Shown: piece after piece, positions 44,849 through 58,079 of the stretch
Numbering within the stretch: position 1 is the stretch's first letter
Layout: every line of letters begins with the position of its first letter
Source: Beverwykella pulmonaria
Taxonomy: Eukaryota; Ascomycota; Dothideomycetes; Pleosporales; Melanommataceae
Direction of reading: 5' to 3'
Assembly: GCA_001599595.1 (NCBI GenBank)
Contig: BCHH01000004.1
Coordinates: forward strand, 2,178,702 to 2,242,701
DNA: 64,000 nt
Notes under the pieces: model-generated
What the model was told of the DNA's origin: nothing
The model's input: the letters and a program-made list of their open reading frames with translations, nothing else
The model's database searches: none
Translations under genes and position numbers: made by a program

Positions 44849-45691
44849 CTAATCCTTCTTCAGGGGTGTGAAAGTCTCGTGTATGCCATCTGCCTTGATG
44901 ATCATCATCTGCAACCCATCACCAACCTCGATATGCCTCTCCACTGCACTCGTGAACGCATCCCTCACCAAATCCTCAACATGGGGTTGCGGTAGCGGCA
45001 GCGCCTCCCTAGCCTTCAGGTCATGTCCTGTTCCGCTGCCTGGCATGTATTGGTTCTTGAAATTGACCTGGTTGTCCAAGAACGGCATAATGAGTGACGC
45101 CGCCGCACCAGCTGCCCTACACTGTTCCCTCTCGTAGCTGCCCACCGGGTCGTACGAGTATAGCGCGCCCTTGCCATCCTCATCAAGACCGCCGAGAATG
45201 GCGTGAACGTAGTATGGGAAGAATCGCTTGTTGTAGAGGATGTGGCTAAGTCTCTGAGCACATGCGGAGACTGACATGGGCTTTCCATGTTGGTACTTGT
45301 ACATCTTGACGATTGTGTCCAGGCGCTCTTTTAGCGCCTCACCATCTGCGGCGAATCCGACAACCGAGAGTACTATCCGTGAGCCTTTATTGTCTGGGCC
45401 TTCGCCGCCGATCTTGAAGAGCTTCGGGGCGTAGCGTGTGTTGATGTTGTAGCCGTTGGTGGAGCGAGTGTCGCCGGCGAGGATGGTGAAATCTGCGCCG
45501 GAGATGCCGAGGGTGGAACCGCCATTATCGGTGTAGCTGAAAGACGTCAATAGGGCTAACGTTGAGAGAAGTGAGACTGCCTACGGATAGAAGCCATGCT
45601 GCCGCTCGCCTGAGGGAGCTGTTGTAGGCGTTTGGTTGAACGAGTACCCCGGGCCGCCTTGCGGGGGGGCAAGGGAGAAGTGTGCGCTCAT
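44849..45691 (-). CDS. PRE7: 20S proteasome subunit beta type-6 (PRE7)
   Basis: Complement of 45585-45691 joined to 44849-45536, a 48-nt intron, 264 aa. Start chosen at MSAHFSLAPPQ; an in-frame extension upstream has no ATG. The splice joins HGFYP to YTDNGGSTLGISGADF, the conserved entry to the beta-fold in PRE7/beta6. Further family blocks: DTRSTNGYNINTRYAPKLF, HILYNKRFFPYYVHAILGG, GALYSYDPVGSYE and the C-terminal VERHIEVGDGLQM. It is a non-catalytic beta subunit of the core particle, lacking an active-site N-terminal threonine. Essential housekeeping gene; gives confidence that the surrounding region is core chromosome. Confidence 0.96.
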
Positions 45692-47500
45692 TATGGATGT
45701 GTTGATTGTTAATGAGAAAGGGGTTTGGGGGGATCGAGGAAGAAGAAGATGGGTTGTCGAAATGTGTTGCTGCAGCTGTTTAGGCAAGCTCTCGCGTCGT
45801 CAGTCAACCTCATCGTGCTGGTCCGAGCTCCCCTCGCTAGATCTCCGCTAACGCACGTGACCTTGAAATGGACACCTGGGTATTCGGTCGAGCTCGCACG
45901 AGTCAAGAATTACGTGCTTAGCTATGTTTCATACAAATATAGCCAGATGTCTACTGGCCAGCTTCCCTTGATATACTTAGATTTCTCGAGACGATGACAA
46001 TACTCATTGGACACTCACGTAGAGCGCTGACGAAACACGTATTATCTGCGCCGAGACGCTGAGATCAGAAGAGCACCCCTGGTCGTATCAGTGTAAAGGG
46101 TGCTGTTCATATAATAGGTGGGAGTCCTCGGTGGTGTTGAGGTGTTGCTTGCCAGCTGGTATGTATTCTTCTAAGGCCGCTTGCTCCTCTCGCCTCTACT
46201 CCCAGCTTCATCGTCACCATCCAGCATCTGCATCTTCGACAGGCAATCCGTCACTCATGCGACATCACTACTTCAGCAATTCCATGCTCCTACAGGTCGG
46301 GACCGAACAGCACCCACCGTGCCCGGCTACACTCGCTCTAGTCCACGCAGCACGCAGCACGCAGCTCTATGATCCTACCGTCCCCAACACCATTCGCTGC
46401 CTCACAATGCAATATCCTCCATTATAAAGAGGTCTGACAGGGATGCGAGCAATGCAAAGACGAAGAAAAAAGAGTTAGCTGCAACTACCTTCCGTTAAGC
46501 TTCCGGCAATCACGGCACATCGGTAGTTGCTGGATGAGCGGTGAATAGGCTCGACTACACCAGTAGAATGAAGGAGAAGGTGACAGACTGTGAGCGCCGA
46601 CTGCTTTTGGCTATTAGCCAGTCCAACTCTCATGTGCGATTCTGCGCGCAGGATTATTAACTCTCTCATGTGCGATTCTGCGCGTAGGATTATCTCGGGC
46701 CCGACGGACCAAAATGTTTGCGAAGATGACAGACTGTGAGGGCTGACTGCTTTAGCTATTAGGCAGTCCAACTCTTATGTGCGATTCTGCGCGCAGGATC
46801 ATCTCGGGACGGACCAAAAATGTCTGAGATTTGTGGATCGAGTAATGTGGCAAGCTTTGCGAGCCGCCGCTAAATCGACTCGGGTATTTCCCTATCCTTG
46901 GAAGATATCCGTCTAAACACGACTGAATACGGCGATCCACTGGAATGTTGGCTGTCGGAAATCGGTCAACAGAGTCATTCTTCCGCCTACCAGGCTCCCA
47001 TCGCGAGTTCATCTATGTATCCTAGACCAGGCTGCTCATCTCACCACAGAGATGGGCTCGGGATCCTGGGAGGCGCAAGTCTGGTTGCTCGCACTCGCTT
47101 AACCGGTCGTTCGGGGGATCGGTGCAGAAAAAAGTCCGCGAACTTGTACCGGCAATGCGTTCTTTGACAATTAGCTACGCCTATGATTGGCGAACACTTA
47201 ACTCCGCGGTTTGAGAGCCGACCTTAGTTCGACTCTTGACCTCATCATTCCGAGGTATATGAATCTCGGCCGCCTGCTCCTGCGCAAAACGGAACGACCT
47301 GCACGCTTTATCAACTACACTCGGAACGTCTGCAGGAAATAATCCATGGCCTGATGTATTTGTCACCTGTTTGTTGAATATACCATCGCTCGAACCCATA
47401 TCAAACGGGTATCATCCGCTTGACTTGTTTTTCCCCAGCTGGTACGATTTCTTCTGCCTAGGCTGCGGTCGCATGCGGTCCCACTAATGCTACGCAGACA
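45692..47500. other. Intergenic promoter region with local direct repeats
   Basis: Upstream of PRE7 (left) and the ABCC gene (right). No supported gene; contains the 146-bp-period repeat described separately. Confidence 0.55.
46582..46824. repeat. Direct repeat, period about 146 bp
   Basis: Two long copies (46582-46655 and 46728-46800) share GACAGACTGTGAG, GACTGCTTT, GGCTATTAGCCAGTCCAACT-type sequence and ATGTGCGATTCTGCGCGCAG; the last word also occurs alone at 46669-46693. Each is followed by TCTCGGG(C)-GGACCAAAA. Local duplication, possibly of a regulatory stretch. Confidence 0.85.
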
Positions 47501-50500
47501 ATGTCCATATCTTCGCTCGACGAGAAGGAGAAGGAGTACAGACTCCATGATTCGGAGGTTGCTACAGAGAGCACAAAACAATACAAGCCGATAGTGGCAG
47601 AACCGCTGGAAGCCGTGGGGATCGAAAAGGATCTGGAGGTCAGCCTTGAGCCGCGCAGCACACGAGGGAACCTATCAAGACTACAAAGCGGCACCAGTGG
47701 ATACTCAGAAACTAGCGACGATGTTTCGGATACCAAAAGCTCTGCGAGCGGAAAGAAAAAATGGTACAAAAAACTGAATCCCCTCAAGCGTAGCCAAAAG
47801 CCGCCTGTGCCAGAAACGAGGGAGGTATGTCGAGAGTACCAAGCGAACTGGTTCAGTTTGGTAACTTTCCAATGGATGGCACCTCTAATGACGGTAAGTG
47901 AGGCCTTGATTACCACAAATTTGGAAGCTCATTCAAGATGCTTATAGGTCGGATACCAACGTCCCCTGGAGCGCAACGATCTCTGGTCCGTAAACCCAGA
48001 TAGGAGTGCAGATGTTCTCGTCGCGAAGCTACAGACTTCATTCAAGAAACGGAAAGAGCAAGGCAGCAAGCGGCCTCTTTTATGGGCTCTTTTTGATACC
48101 TTCAAGATCGAATTCGTTTCCGGTGGTCTATTCCAACTCCTCGCGAGTGTTATACAATCTGTGGCCCCATTCGTTCTTCGATACCTCATCGCGTTCGCTA
48201 CCAAGGCATACATTGCGCAACATACCGGGCGGCCCGTGCCGAATATAGGAGAAGGCATCGGACTGGTTGTTGGGCTTACGGCCATGCAGTTTACTCAGAG
48301 TCTGGCAACAAATCACTTCATGTACCGCGGGATGATGGTGGGAGGCCAGGCAAGAGCAGTGCTAATAGCTGTCATTTTTGACAAGGCAATGAAGCTCTCA
48401 GGTAGAGCAAAGGCAGGCGGAGAAGCACTCATGGAGGCTCCGCCTCCAGAAGTGAAACCTGGAAGCGAGGCTGAGAAGAAATGGTACAAAAAGTTGCTGA
48501 AGAAGAAACAAAAGGAAGAAAAGAAGGATACACACGGCGTTGCAGGAGACGGACAAGGTTGGGGTAATGGCAGGATTATCAACCTAATGTCAACGGACAC
48601 ATACCGTGTCGACCAAGCAAGCGGATTTTTTCACATGATCTGGACCTCGCCGGTTGCAATTATTGTCACCATCATTCTCCTCCTCGTCAACTTGGGCTAT
48701 AGTGCTTTATCCGGCCTCGGACTTCTCATGATTACGATGCCCTTGCTTGGTCGAGCTGTTAGATCACTCTTCCGCCGGAGAATGGCCATTAATAAAGTAA
48801 CTGACCAGCGCGTTAGTCTTACCCAGGAGATCCTTCAGGCTGTCCGTTTCGTCAAATATTTCGGGTGGGAAACAAGTTTCCTGGAACGCGTCAACAAGAT
48901 CAGAAAGAAAGAAATACATGGAGTCCAAATCCTTCTCGCTATTCGAAACGGCATTATGGCAGTGGGTATGTCGATGCCAGTCTTCGCATCTATGTTGGCA
49001 TTCATTACCTACTCGCTCACCGACCACGGCCTCAATCCAGCACCAATCTTCTCGTCCCTCGCCTTGTTCAACTCCCTTCGTATCCCTCTGAATTTTCTTC
49101 CATTGGTTATCGGCCAAGTGATTGACGCCAACGCTTCCGTTAAGCGTATTGAGGAGTTCCTGCTGGCAGAAGAAGCCCAGGAGGATACTGAGTGGGACTA
49201 CAATGCCAAGGATGCCGTGGTTCTAAAGGATGCAGAATTCACATGGGAGCGTCACCCAACCCAGGATAACGACGACCTTCCTGCGACTGGACGTCCTGGA
49301 GGCCCCCCTATGAAGAAGCCGGTGAAGGAGAAGACTGTGAAGAAAGACAAGAGAGCAAGTGTGCAGTCAGAGAAGGAAACCGGCAGCTCTAGTCCTTCGG
49401 GGGTCATGGAATCGGTAGACGAGGACGCACAGCCGTTCCAATTGAAAGACATCAGCGTCTCGATCGGACGGAACGAGCTTGTTGCGGTGATAGGAGGTGT
49501 TGGGTCCGGGAAAAGCTCCTTGCTGGCCGCGTTAGCGGGTGACATGAGGAAAACACATGGTGATGTCACGATTGGAGCCTCTCGCGCCTTTTGTCCCCAG
49601 TATGCCTGGATCCAAAACGCCAGTGTTAGGGAAAACATTGTTTTCGGTAAAGAATTTAAGCAGGATTGGTATAATACGGTCGTCGATGCCTGTGCTCTCC
49701 GACCCGATCTGGAGATGCTTCCTAACGGCGACATGACCGAAATCGGTGAACGAGGTATCACTGTATCCGGTGGCCAGAAACAGCGTATGAACATCGCTCG
49801 CGCCATTTACTTCGATGCCGATATAGTCTTGATGGACGATCCCCTGTCAGCCGTTGATGCACACGTTGGTCGCCACATCATGGACAACGCCATCTGTGGG
49901 CTGCTCAAGGACAAGTGCCGTATCCTAGCGACTCATCAGCTTCACGTTTTGAATCGCTGCGACCGAATCATTTGGATAGAGGATGGCCGCATCCAAGCCG
50001 TTGACACGTTCAACAACCTCATGGCGAACAACGTCGATTTCCAGAAACTCATGACCATGACCTCGAACGAAGAAAGAAAGGAAGAGCAAGAGCATGTCAA
50101 TGAAGATGAGATCGAGGACGAGAAGAAGATGGCCAAAAAGAGGAAGAGAAAGAAGCCTTCTGCCGCGCTCATGCAGGAAGAGGATCGAGCTACCAAGAGT
50201 GTTTCTTGGGGTGTCTGGATTGCCTACACGAAAGCCGGTGGTGGGATTTGGGTTGCTCCACTTGTGCTGATCCTGCTCATTATGTCCCAAGGAGCTAATA
50301 TTGCAACGAGCTTGTGGCTCTCTTGGTGGGTGTCCAACAAATGGGGCTTCAGCGAAGGCACGTATATTGGTGTATATGCCTCCCTCGGAGCTTCGCAATC
50401 GCTCCTTATGTTTGCGTTCTCCATCGCCGTCTCCGTTTTCGGAACTGAAGCTGGTAAAGTCATGCTTCACCGGGCTATAACTCGCGTCTTGCGAGCTCCG

Positions 50501-52073
50501 ATGTCGTTCTTCGATACAACACCCTTGGGCCGGATCACGAACCGGTTCTCTAAAGATATTGTAAGCAAAACCCTTGTACAAGATGCAGATGAAATTCTCC
50601 CTTCGAAGGAACTTGACTCGCTCTGCACGGTCATGGGTTCAACATTTATGCATTCATTCACAAGAACTTGACTAACTGGGCTAGGATGTCATGGACAACA
50701 CACTTACTGATGCCATACGCATGTACTTTATCACGCTGGCGATGATCATATCAGTGTTCATCCTCATCATTTCTTATTACTACTACTACGCCATTGCATT
50801 AGGACCACTCTTTCTGGTCTTCCTTTTCTCTGCAGCATACTACAGATCATCCGCTCGTGAGGTCAAGCGACACGAATCTGTCCTTCGAAGCAATGTATTT
50901 GCCCGTTTTAGCGAGGCGGTCATGGGGACGTCTACCATTCGAGCATACGGCCTTCAAGACCAATTCTCTCGGTCTGTGCGTTCTGCAATCGATGACATGA
51001 ACAGCGCATACTATTTGACATTCGCCAACCAGCGTTGGCTCAGCGTCCGCCTAGATGTCATCGGGATACTGCTTGTGTTCACAACCGGGATTTTAGTTGT
51101 CACGTCTCGCTTCTCCGTCAACCCCAGTATCGCCGGATTGGTTCTCTCGTACATTCTTTCGATCGTGCAGATGATTCAGTTTACTGTTCGTCAGCTCGCT
51201 GAGGTGGAGAACAACATGAACGCAACGGAACGCATCCACCACTACGGAACGGAATTAGAGGAAGAACCACCTCTCCACATGGGTGAGGTGAGGCCGTCAT
51301 GGCCTGAGACGGGAGAAATCATCTTTGAAAACGTTCAGATGCGTTATAGAGATGGACTGCCATTGGTTCTAAAAGGCCTCGATATGCATGTTCATGCGGG
51401 AGAGCGCATTGGAATTGTCGGACGCACGGGGGCTGGCAAATCTAGCATCATGAGCACGCTATTTCGCTTGGTGGAGTTGTCTGGAGGCTCTATCACTATC
51501 GATGGAGTGGATATCAGCACTATCGGTCTTCATGACCTTCGATCGAAACTCGCCATCATCCCGCAGGACCCAACGCTGTTCAAAGGAACGATCAGATCCA
51601 ACTTGGATCCCTTCCATGAGCACAGCGACTTGGACCTGTGGTCCGCTTTGCGACAGGCGGACTTGGTGTCCAACGAGTCGACGATGGACGACAAGTCGGG
51701 CCGCATTCATCTAGACTCGGTAGTGGAGGAAGAGGGCCTGAACTTTTCGCTTGGACAGCGCCAACTGATGGCGCTTGCGCGAGCCCTGGTTCGCGGCTCC
51801 CAGATCATTGTCTGCGACGAGGCGACCTCGTCGGTTGACTTTGAAACCGACCAGAAGATCCAGAAGACCATCGTCGACGGCTTCAAGGGCAAGACGCTGC
51901 TCTGCATCGCGCATCGACTGAAGACCATCATCACGTACGACCGCATCTGTGTCATGGACGCCGGCACTATCGCGGAGCTTGACGCGCCATTGCGTCTCTA
52001 CGACGCAGGTGGCATTTTCCGCGGAATGTGCGATCGCAGTGGCATTCGGAGGGACGACTTCTTTCAGACGTGA
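47501..52073 (+). CDS. ABCC-type full ABC transporter (Yor1-like)
   Basis: Exons 47501-47893, 47948-50560 and 50685-52073 (introns 54 and 124 nt), 1464 aa. A cytosolic N-terminus of about 110 residues is followed by TMD1, NBD1, TMD2 and NBD2 without a TMD0, as in Yor1. NBD1: Walker A GGVGSGKSS at about 648, signature VSGGQKQR, Walker B DIVLMDDPLSAVD. NBD2: Walker A GRTGAGKSS at about 1248, degenerate signature FSLGQRQLM, Walker B QIIVCDEATSSVD. Acidic/basic linkers (KKKQKEEKK; EHVNEDEIEDEKK) lie in cytosolic loops. Probably a plasma-membrane or vacuolar exporter of organic anions or drugs such as oligomycin-type compounds; exact substrate not inferable. Start ATG 47501; no missing motif. Confidence 0.95.
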
Positions 52074-53525
52074 GGGTATGAGTGCATATCAAAAAAAGAA
52101 AGTCGGAAGTCGGAGCAGGAAAAACGTAATCGAGTGCATGAAGTTGCAATCGGAAATGGGGTTTCAGATTGGCTAGAACGCCATTTGGGTGGCGTCAAGT
52201 GTTTGGTGGCACGCGCATGTGCGCAAGCGATGCTTGTTTCTCTCAACAGTCGAGTTTTTTTTGTTCGGTGCCAAAATCGTTGAGCGGCCTCGGGCCCATC
52301 AATTTTCAGCATTGCCTCTCGTTCTAGGGCGTAGGGAGGTACATAGGTATTTGGGAACCCTCGTGTCAGGGACAGGATCACCAGGAACAGGTCAAGCTGA
52401 AAAAAAAACAAATTCGATCATGATTCCACAGAAGCTTGGAAAACTGCCGTTCTGTTGGCGAAGACCTGTCCGCATGTCAAGTGGTGATATTGGGTGGCGG
52501 CCCAGGCCCGTGCATTGGTTTTTGTGCATGAGGCTAGGCGTAATCGGGCCTGTCTGTAGCGACGCGTGGGCGCCAAGCGAACCGGGCGCCCTGCACGCTT
52601 ACCAGTAAATCTAGATTAAGGTTTCTCGGCGCGTACTCGCCCGTATCCAGTCGTGTTCAGGACGTCTGGAAGGCACTGGCAGAAGCACTGGCAGCGAGGC
52701 CAGGCGCAAGCTTGGGGCAGCCTATCGCCCGCACCGCGCCAGTGCGATTGGGGAGGCAAAAAATGGAGACGGCGGGGAAGAGGCCGCCGGGGCAGACGAG
52801 GTGTCAGGTAGACAGCGGGCGAGTGTGCTGCGACATATAGCTCAGGGCCAGCGTAGTGTCGTCGACAGCCATCGCGGCGATGGTCCTGTCTCAAATGAAA
52901 CGGTCAATTTGACATGACAGGTTCGCCCACGGCTCGATCCTAGCTCTCGAGCTAGCGGCGTCGTGGCGGCCGGAGCCCATGCCAGAAAGGGTTGGGAAAG
53001 GAGCGACACCATCGAGCGCATCATTGCTTGCACTGGCCCAGATTTGTGCAGCGCGGATTCAATAACCTTCCCCCTTCCCGCAGCCGTGTGCTCGTCGTAC
53101 GATCCCTTTGATCATCCGTTCCAGCTTCGTCACGCCGCCGTGCTCTTTTCTTATTCTTGACTTGCGCAGTCGTAGCTACCGCAGGACGACCGGCTACTTT
53201 CGATCTTCACTTACCCTACCACTCCCCTGAGCCAAGCACGCATACTCACCGCCGTCGCGCGGCGACCCTGCAAATTTCGCTGAAGCTGTGAGCCCACGGA
53301 CCACGCCAGACGTCACATTATCTGCGCCTATGCAACTCATCCTTTGAATCGGGAATCGATTTTTAAAAGTCACCCAGCGCCCGCCTCGTGCGCCTGTCAT
53401 CGGCTTACTTGCATCGCATCCATCACCTGCGTCTGCCACCAGCCATTGACGACGCAAACATTCCTCCGCCACGACTACCGCCACTTCACTCTTCTGCTCT
53501 CATACTGCACATCGCTGCCACAGCA
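52074..53525. other. Intergenic / long 5' region
   Basis: GC-rich minus-strand open frames here look like shadows of base composition. CT- and CA-rich sequence from about 53150 resembles the 5' UTR of the next gene. Nothing else supported. Confidence 0.5.
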
Positions 53526-54095
53526 ATGGCTGCACATAACGAGAAGCCCGTCGCCTTCGGTGCCACCATTGAGGTCCCATCCAAACTCCTGCCCTCCCTG
53601 CGGTCACCACCCTCGAAAGATTCGGACATGTCGACAACCTCAGCCAGCCTCGCGGAAAAGGAGACACCCATCGACTCAGCAAACCCCTTCTCTGCATTCT
53701 ACAAGCACCCCGAAGCACGCCGTTCCATGGATGGGAGCATGCAGCAGAGCAAGACGCACCTCTCCGTTAACGTTTGCGAACGCGACCTCGAAGCCGGCCT
53801 GCCCCTCTCGACCGCCACCACACAGAACCCCAAGGTCTCCGTCGACGGCAGGGTCAAGGAGTGCACAATGTGGCCCTCGCGACAGGCTATGATCGATAAG
53901 AAGAAGGAACGCCAGCGGGCTCGTGGCTGCAACCTCTTCCAGGGCCTCAGCAACAAGCAGAGACTCTGGATTAAGATCGCGATTGCTCTATTCGTCGTAG
54001 CCGCTGCAGTGGCACTGGGTGTGGGCATTTCACGAGCGGTGGGAGGAGGCGTCTGGTCCGGTGATGGCACGAGCAAGCAGATCCCGAACAACTAA
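53526..54095 (+). CDS. Small single-pass membrane protein, unknown
   Basis: 189-aa ORF from ATG 53526 (CAGCAATGG context); the longer open frame upstream has no ATG. Residues 1-145 are hydrophilic and Ser/Pro/Lys-rich with an FSAFYKHPEARRS segment and CTMWPSRQAM followed by a basic patch (KKKERQRARG). One membrane segment lies at about 151-173 (IKIAIALFVVAAAVALGVGI), leaving a short C-terminal tail. No signal peptide, so an N-cytosolic tail-anchored-like topology is likely. It resembles conserved fungal hypothetical proteins with this layout; no function is known to me. Confidence 0.75.
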   Translation: MAAHNEKPVAFGATIEVPSKLLPSLRSPPSKDSDMSTTSASLAEKETPIDSANPFSAFYKHPEARRSMDGSMQQSKTHLSVNVCERDLEAGLPLSTATTQNPKVSVDGRVKECTMWPSRQAMIDKKKERQRARGCNLFQGLSNKQRLWIKIAIALFVVAAAVALGVGISRAVGGGVWSGDGTSKQIPNN

Positions 54096-57000
54096 ACTTG
54101 GAGCACACATCTCCAGGTTCGTTTCCTGTACCTCTTCATGTAAGGCCATCCGCTAATATCCTTCAGTCACGACCTGGACTCGCGATCTCCCCACAATGCT
54201 ATGTTGCTATGGTTATCCAAAAATTACTTGCATAGACCGGCTGTTTTGAGCCGTTTCACGACCATTATTAATATCGCACCTCCAAGCTCCATACCATCGG
54301 CGGCTTCAAAAGCCTGGCACAACTGCCGCCTGGTGTATAATGGCATATTCTTCCCATCCGCTGCCATATCATCTCCGGAAAGCCTGGCGCGATCATCGCC
54401 ACTTCGCGTCACACGACGTCTCAGGCATCTAAACTCGAAACAAGCGGATCTACCCCACAACACATCTTCTCGAAACAAACGGCGAAACCGCACCATATAT
54501 TCCGTCCATGTTTCCTCTCCTCGTGGCTCGGGTTCCCTAAGACTCGTACTCCTTTTTGTGTTTCTTTCGCAGAATCTTTTGATATACTTTTATTTTTGTT
54601 TTTATTGTTTTAGTAGTGTAAATATTGCTTTTCGGTTTCTATACTTGACGTATAAGGCGTTGGGGTAGGGCACTACAACGGCATGGACGGCTGCATTGCA
54701 TCATTGTAGATAGGAGTGAACAGGTGATGTTCCTGGGCATTGGCTGTCAATGATCAGGAGACGTATACACACGCAATGAAGGCGATATACGCGGAAGAAA
54801 TGAATATCGTTGCGGGGGAATAACCCCGTGAAAACCGTCAATTTTTGCCTATGACATCTTGCTCCTTTGACCCTGCGTTGAACTCGCATGCCTCACGAAG
54901 ACAGATCCCGACCACGCAGCTCGCCTTCAAGTCTCCTGACTCTACGGCCATTCTTCCCCGACGACCAGAAAGCCTCAGCCTGCCTCCATCATATTACGCC
55001 GAGGAGAGAACGAGGTGGTATTCGACCCGCCGTCGATCTCGTTCTTGTACCGCCTTCTCCTTCTCTGTCACATTGCTTCGTCGATCTAGCGTCACGCCAC
55101 TACACCGCCACACACAGGCTCATATATTGGCTTTCGAGGGTTCATGGCGCTAGGCGCGGCTCCTTGTCGCAATTCATGCACTGCCTGCCTAGTGGTGGGA
55201 TCCGCCGATTGGGTATGAGTAGCAAGCGAGAGATGTGTTTCAGGTGTGGAGATGTGGGGCCGTGGTGCGTAGAGGGGGAGGGGAAAGGGGGATTAGGTAA
55301 GGAGAGAGACCACCGTCGTTCGCTCTACGTCCTTCTACCATTCCTTGCCATTCTGACCTCGACTACCCTCCTTCAACAGTCTTTCTAATCCTTCCTCCTC
55401 AATCAATCAATCTTGATTTCTCTACACCTCTTTGAACTTTAACCTCAGCACATTCTAGTACCCCACCTCAACAAATCTTCTGGAACAAGGCAGTAAGAAG
55501 CATCCGCATACGGTACAACTACCCGTGTGCCCTACTCAATGGTGTGTGGACGATACATATTGCTAGCAACCGCGTCACTCCGCTTCAGCCGAACAGGATG
55601 CATTCACATGACTGCATCGAGTGTTTCCTCGGCGTAAGGCTCGGCGTCCTGCAACATCTCTCGAGTAGTATGTGAAGGACCAGTTGCTTTGCTGTGATGT
55701 AGCCTATACGGTTCCGCCACTACATGCTTATCTAGTGTTTTCTCTGTGCGCGCGTCAGCATCCTATATCCTTCGTCGGCCCAGTCACCTTTCTGTTAGTA
55801 TGATGTGGACAGACTTTCAATTAGTATGCGTTAATTCACGATTTTAAGGTTTAGGATGTAATGGAAGGTTTGCTTAGTTTCCGATGTGTATTCTGCATCC
55901 AAATTTTCAAAGTGCACTGTCTGCCAAACGATCCAGCAGCGAAACCCACGAGATGTCCAAGACATATGCAGGGAAGCCGCAACAGGCTTCGTTCGGTTCA
56001 TTATTCATCTCTTCTCACCCTCATAACATTTCTTCGTCTACTCGTTATTTTTGTCCGTTCATCGTTTTTCCAACTCTCACCTTTCAAATGCCTTCTAAAC
56101 CAGACAGAAAAATTAGCCCAGAAAGCGCCGTTCCAGGAGGAAACGGGTAGAAAGCTTCAGCGGTCGGTTCTCCACCACGTTTCTCCCAACGCAGGGCCAC
56201 CCCCACGACGAAAGTTATCCGCTACAGAGTTCGCGCGACGTGGATCGGGCCTGGCTAAACGAACAGATACAGTTTCATGATTGACGATCTGCTTGGCAGT
56301 GGGTTAGTAGGGAAGGATTGGGTTCTCCGCATAAGCAGATAGCTCTACGAGCAGGTCAATAGTCTTGTTGATTTGGTGACCTAGACCAGAGAGTTTACCT
56401 CTGCCTGGGTGGCGAAAGCATCGCAACCAGGTGGTGTAATGGGCACGAGATATCGGGGCACTCCAGCCAGAGTTTTCTGTATCCGAATCATGAAAACAGG
56501 CTCCACGAGGTCAAGATCGACTTCCATGGTCCTCTGGGTAACCTTAAATCTATTTTCACGATCTCCTGCTGTATATTGGGACCACCATCCATCGTCCTCT
56601 CGATATCCTAAAAGTCTATTTTCTCGATTTGCTTCTTGCAGTTCGGTGGAGTGCTGAAGGAGATGCGCGAAAGCATGGCCTTCAGCTTCGACATGGTGTT
56701 CTGGGTACCGGGTAGTGGTTGACTTGAAGAGTGTTGAGAAGGCATGTTATGTGCTTTCTCTTATCGGTTCTGGTATGATTGGAGAAGAAAATGAAGAGTA
56801 TGTTTCTAGATTTATATGCGAGTGCTCGATAATTTCTATTGCATGCTGTTCAAGTCTCTATGTTAGGCCCATAATAGGTTGCAGACGGCACGTGCATATA
56901 TACACAATACTGATTGATGTGTGAATATGTACGTGTACATGAACGTTTAAGCTGCAAAGATATAGTGTGGTATTCGGGAAAAGTGTAAACATAGTATTAA

Positions 57001-57533
57001 GATGCTGATTATATCACATTGGAATGGAATGGAGGCGATGAGGTGAATCGAGTTTCCAATACTTACGTAGGGAGTGAGAGAGTTGGGTGTACTTGTTTAG
57101 ACTAGAACTCCATGGCAACCATCTGTGCTTTCATTTGATCGATGACATGGTTATACTTACATCAAGTCTTTCTTTTGGCTAGATGGCCTCACTTACAAAT
57201 TCCCAAGTTTAAAATTATGGAGCGTTTTTGGTGTATCAAATTCAGATTGTATCAGGACTTCGTCTGATGTGGCATCTTCCATTAACAGAACGGCCATATC
57301 AAGGCATGTTCATGACACGCTTTGGCGATGTATGTGTGTGTGAGTATGTTTTTACTCTCACTTACTTTATGTAACATTCTTCGTACGCAGCTCAACCCCC
57401 CTACCAGCTAGTCACAACCTCCAACATGACTCCTCAAGGTCAGTAGTAAGCCACGACCACCTTAACATGCTGCGCTGCGCGCTCGCCCTCGTTCCATACA
57501 CAATTACGATGAGCATTCCCAGCTGCGGCATTG
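54096..57533. other. Long stretch without a supported gene
   Basis: Open frames at 54201-54668, 54888-55388, 55861-56280 and 56409-56657 lack motifs or splice support. A possible tiny gene starts at ATG 56087 with an intron-like GTAGAA...CGCAG downstream, and an exon-like block occurs near 56450-56720, but alternative frames are equally good. I make no call. Confidence 0.4.
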
Positions 57534-58079
57534 CTACGACGAACGCCACCGTGTTCGAGGTAGCCTTGCTGCTTGATGCTTCACATCCAAGGACTTGCAG
57601 ACCACAGCGTTGCTGCGGCGAAGGGAAGGATGTTGTGAGATATCTGGGGGAGTAGCAGCGTTCTTTGCGTAGCGTTGGACGTCACCTACCGTTGTGTTGT
57701 AGCGGTGAATAGGAGGCTGAGCCGGACGAACCAGGTTTGCGTCTTCATCGTTAGTGGTGCTTTCTGCCTCATCAATCGAACCTTTGTCTTTGATATCATC
57801 TGATGAAGATTCGAAGCCGAAGTCGAATCCAGCAAACAGGTGGTCGATCTGGGGGTGAATCAGCTTGGCAGGGGGTACGAACGTGCCAACCCCAAACTCA
57901 CAGTCATTGTTAGCCAGAACCAATTTTGCTACCTTGGCCCCTTGCTTATAAAGCTTTCGCATTTCATTGTCATTCTTCGCTTGAGCGTTGTTAGCCGAGG
58001 GCGAGCAGATGGCCAGCATCTTGCCTATCAAGGATCTGGAACCTTGGACGGAGCACTGAGGAGAGGTATTGCTAGGCAT
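57534..58079 (-). CDS. Hypothetical protein, 181 aa
   Basis: ORF from ATG 58079 (MPSNTSPQCSVQGSRSL) to 57534. Composition is protein-like in the first 130 residues (KLYKQGAKVAKLVLANNDCE, AKLIHPQIDHLFAGFDFGFE, then an acidic stretch). A GTAGGT after HRYNTT could be an intron donor, so the C-terminal 50 residues may be wrong. No family recognised. Confidence 0.4.
   Translation of the reverse strand: MPSNTSPQCSVQGSRSLIGKMLAICSPSANNAQAKNDNEMRKLYKQGAKVAKLVLANNDCEFGVGTFVPPAKLIHPQIDHLFAGFDFGFESSSDDIKDKGSIDEAESTTNDEDANLVRPAQPPIHRYNTTVGDVQRYAKNAATPPDISQHPSLRRSNAVVCKSLDVKHQAARLPRTRWRSS

Noticed and set aside
54888..55388. 166-aa ORF ending in a hydrophobic segment
   Set aside because: Low-complexity, Arg/Ser/Pro-rich composition typical of a chance frame; no homology pattern or start context.
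56087..56720. Possible small multi-exon gene
   Set aside because: Two frames are equally plausible and no motif decides; I could not justify exon boundaries.
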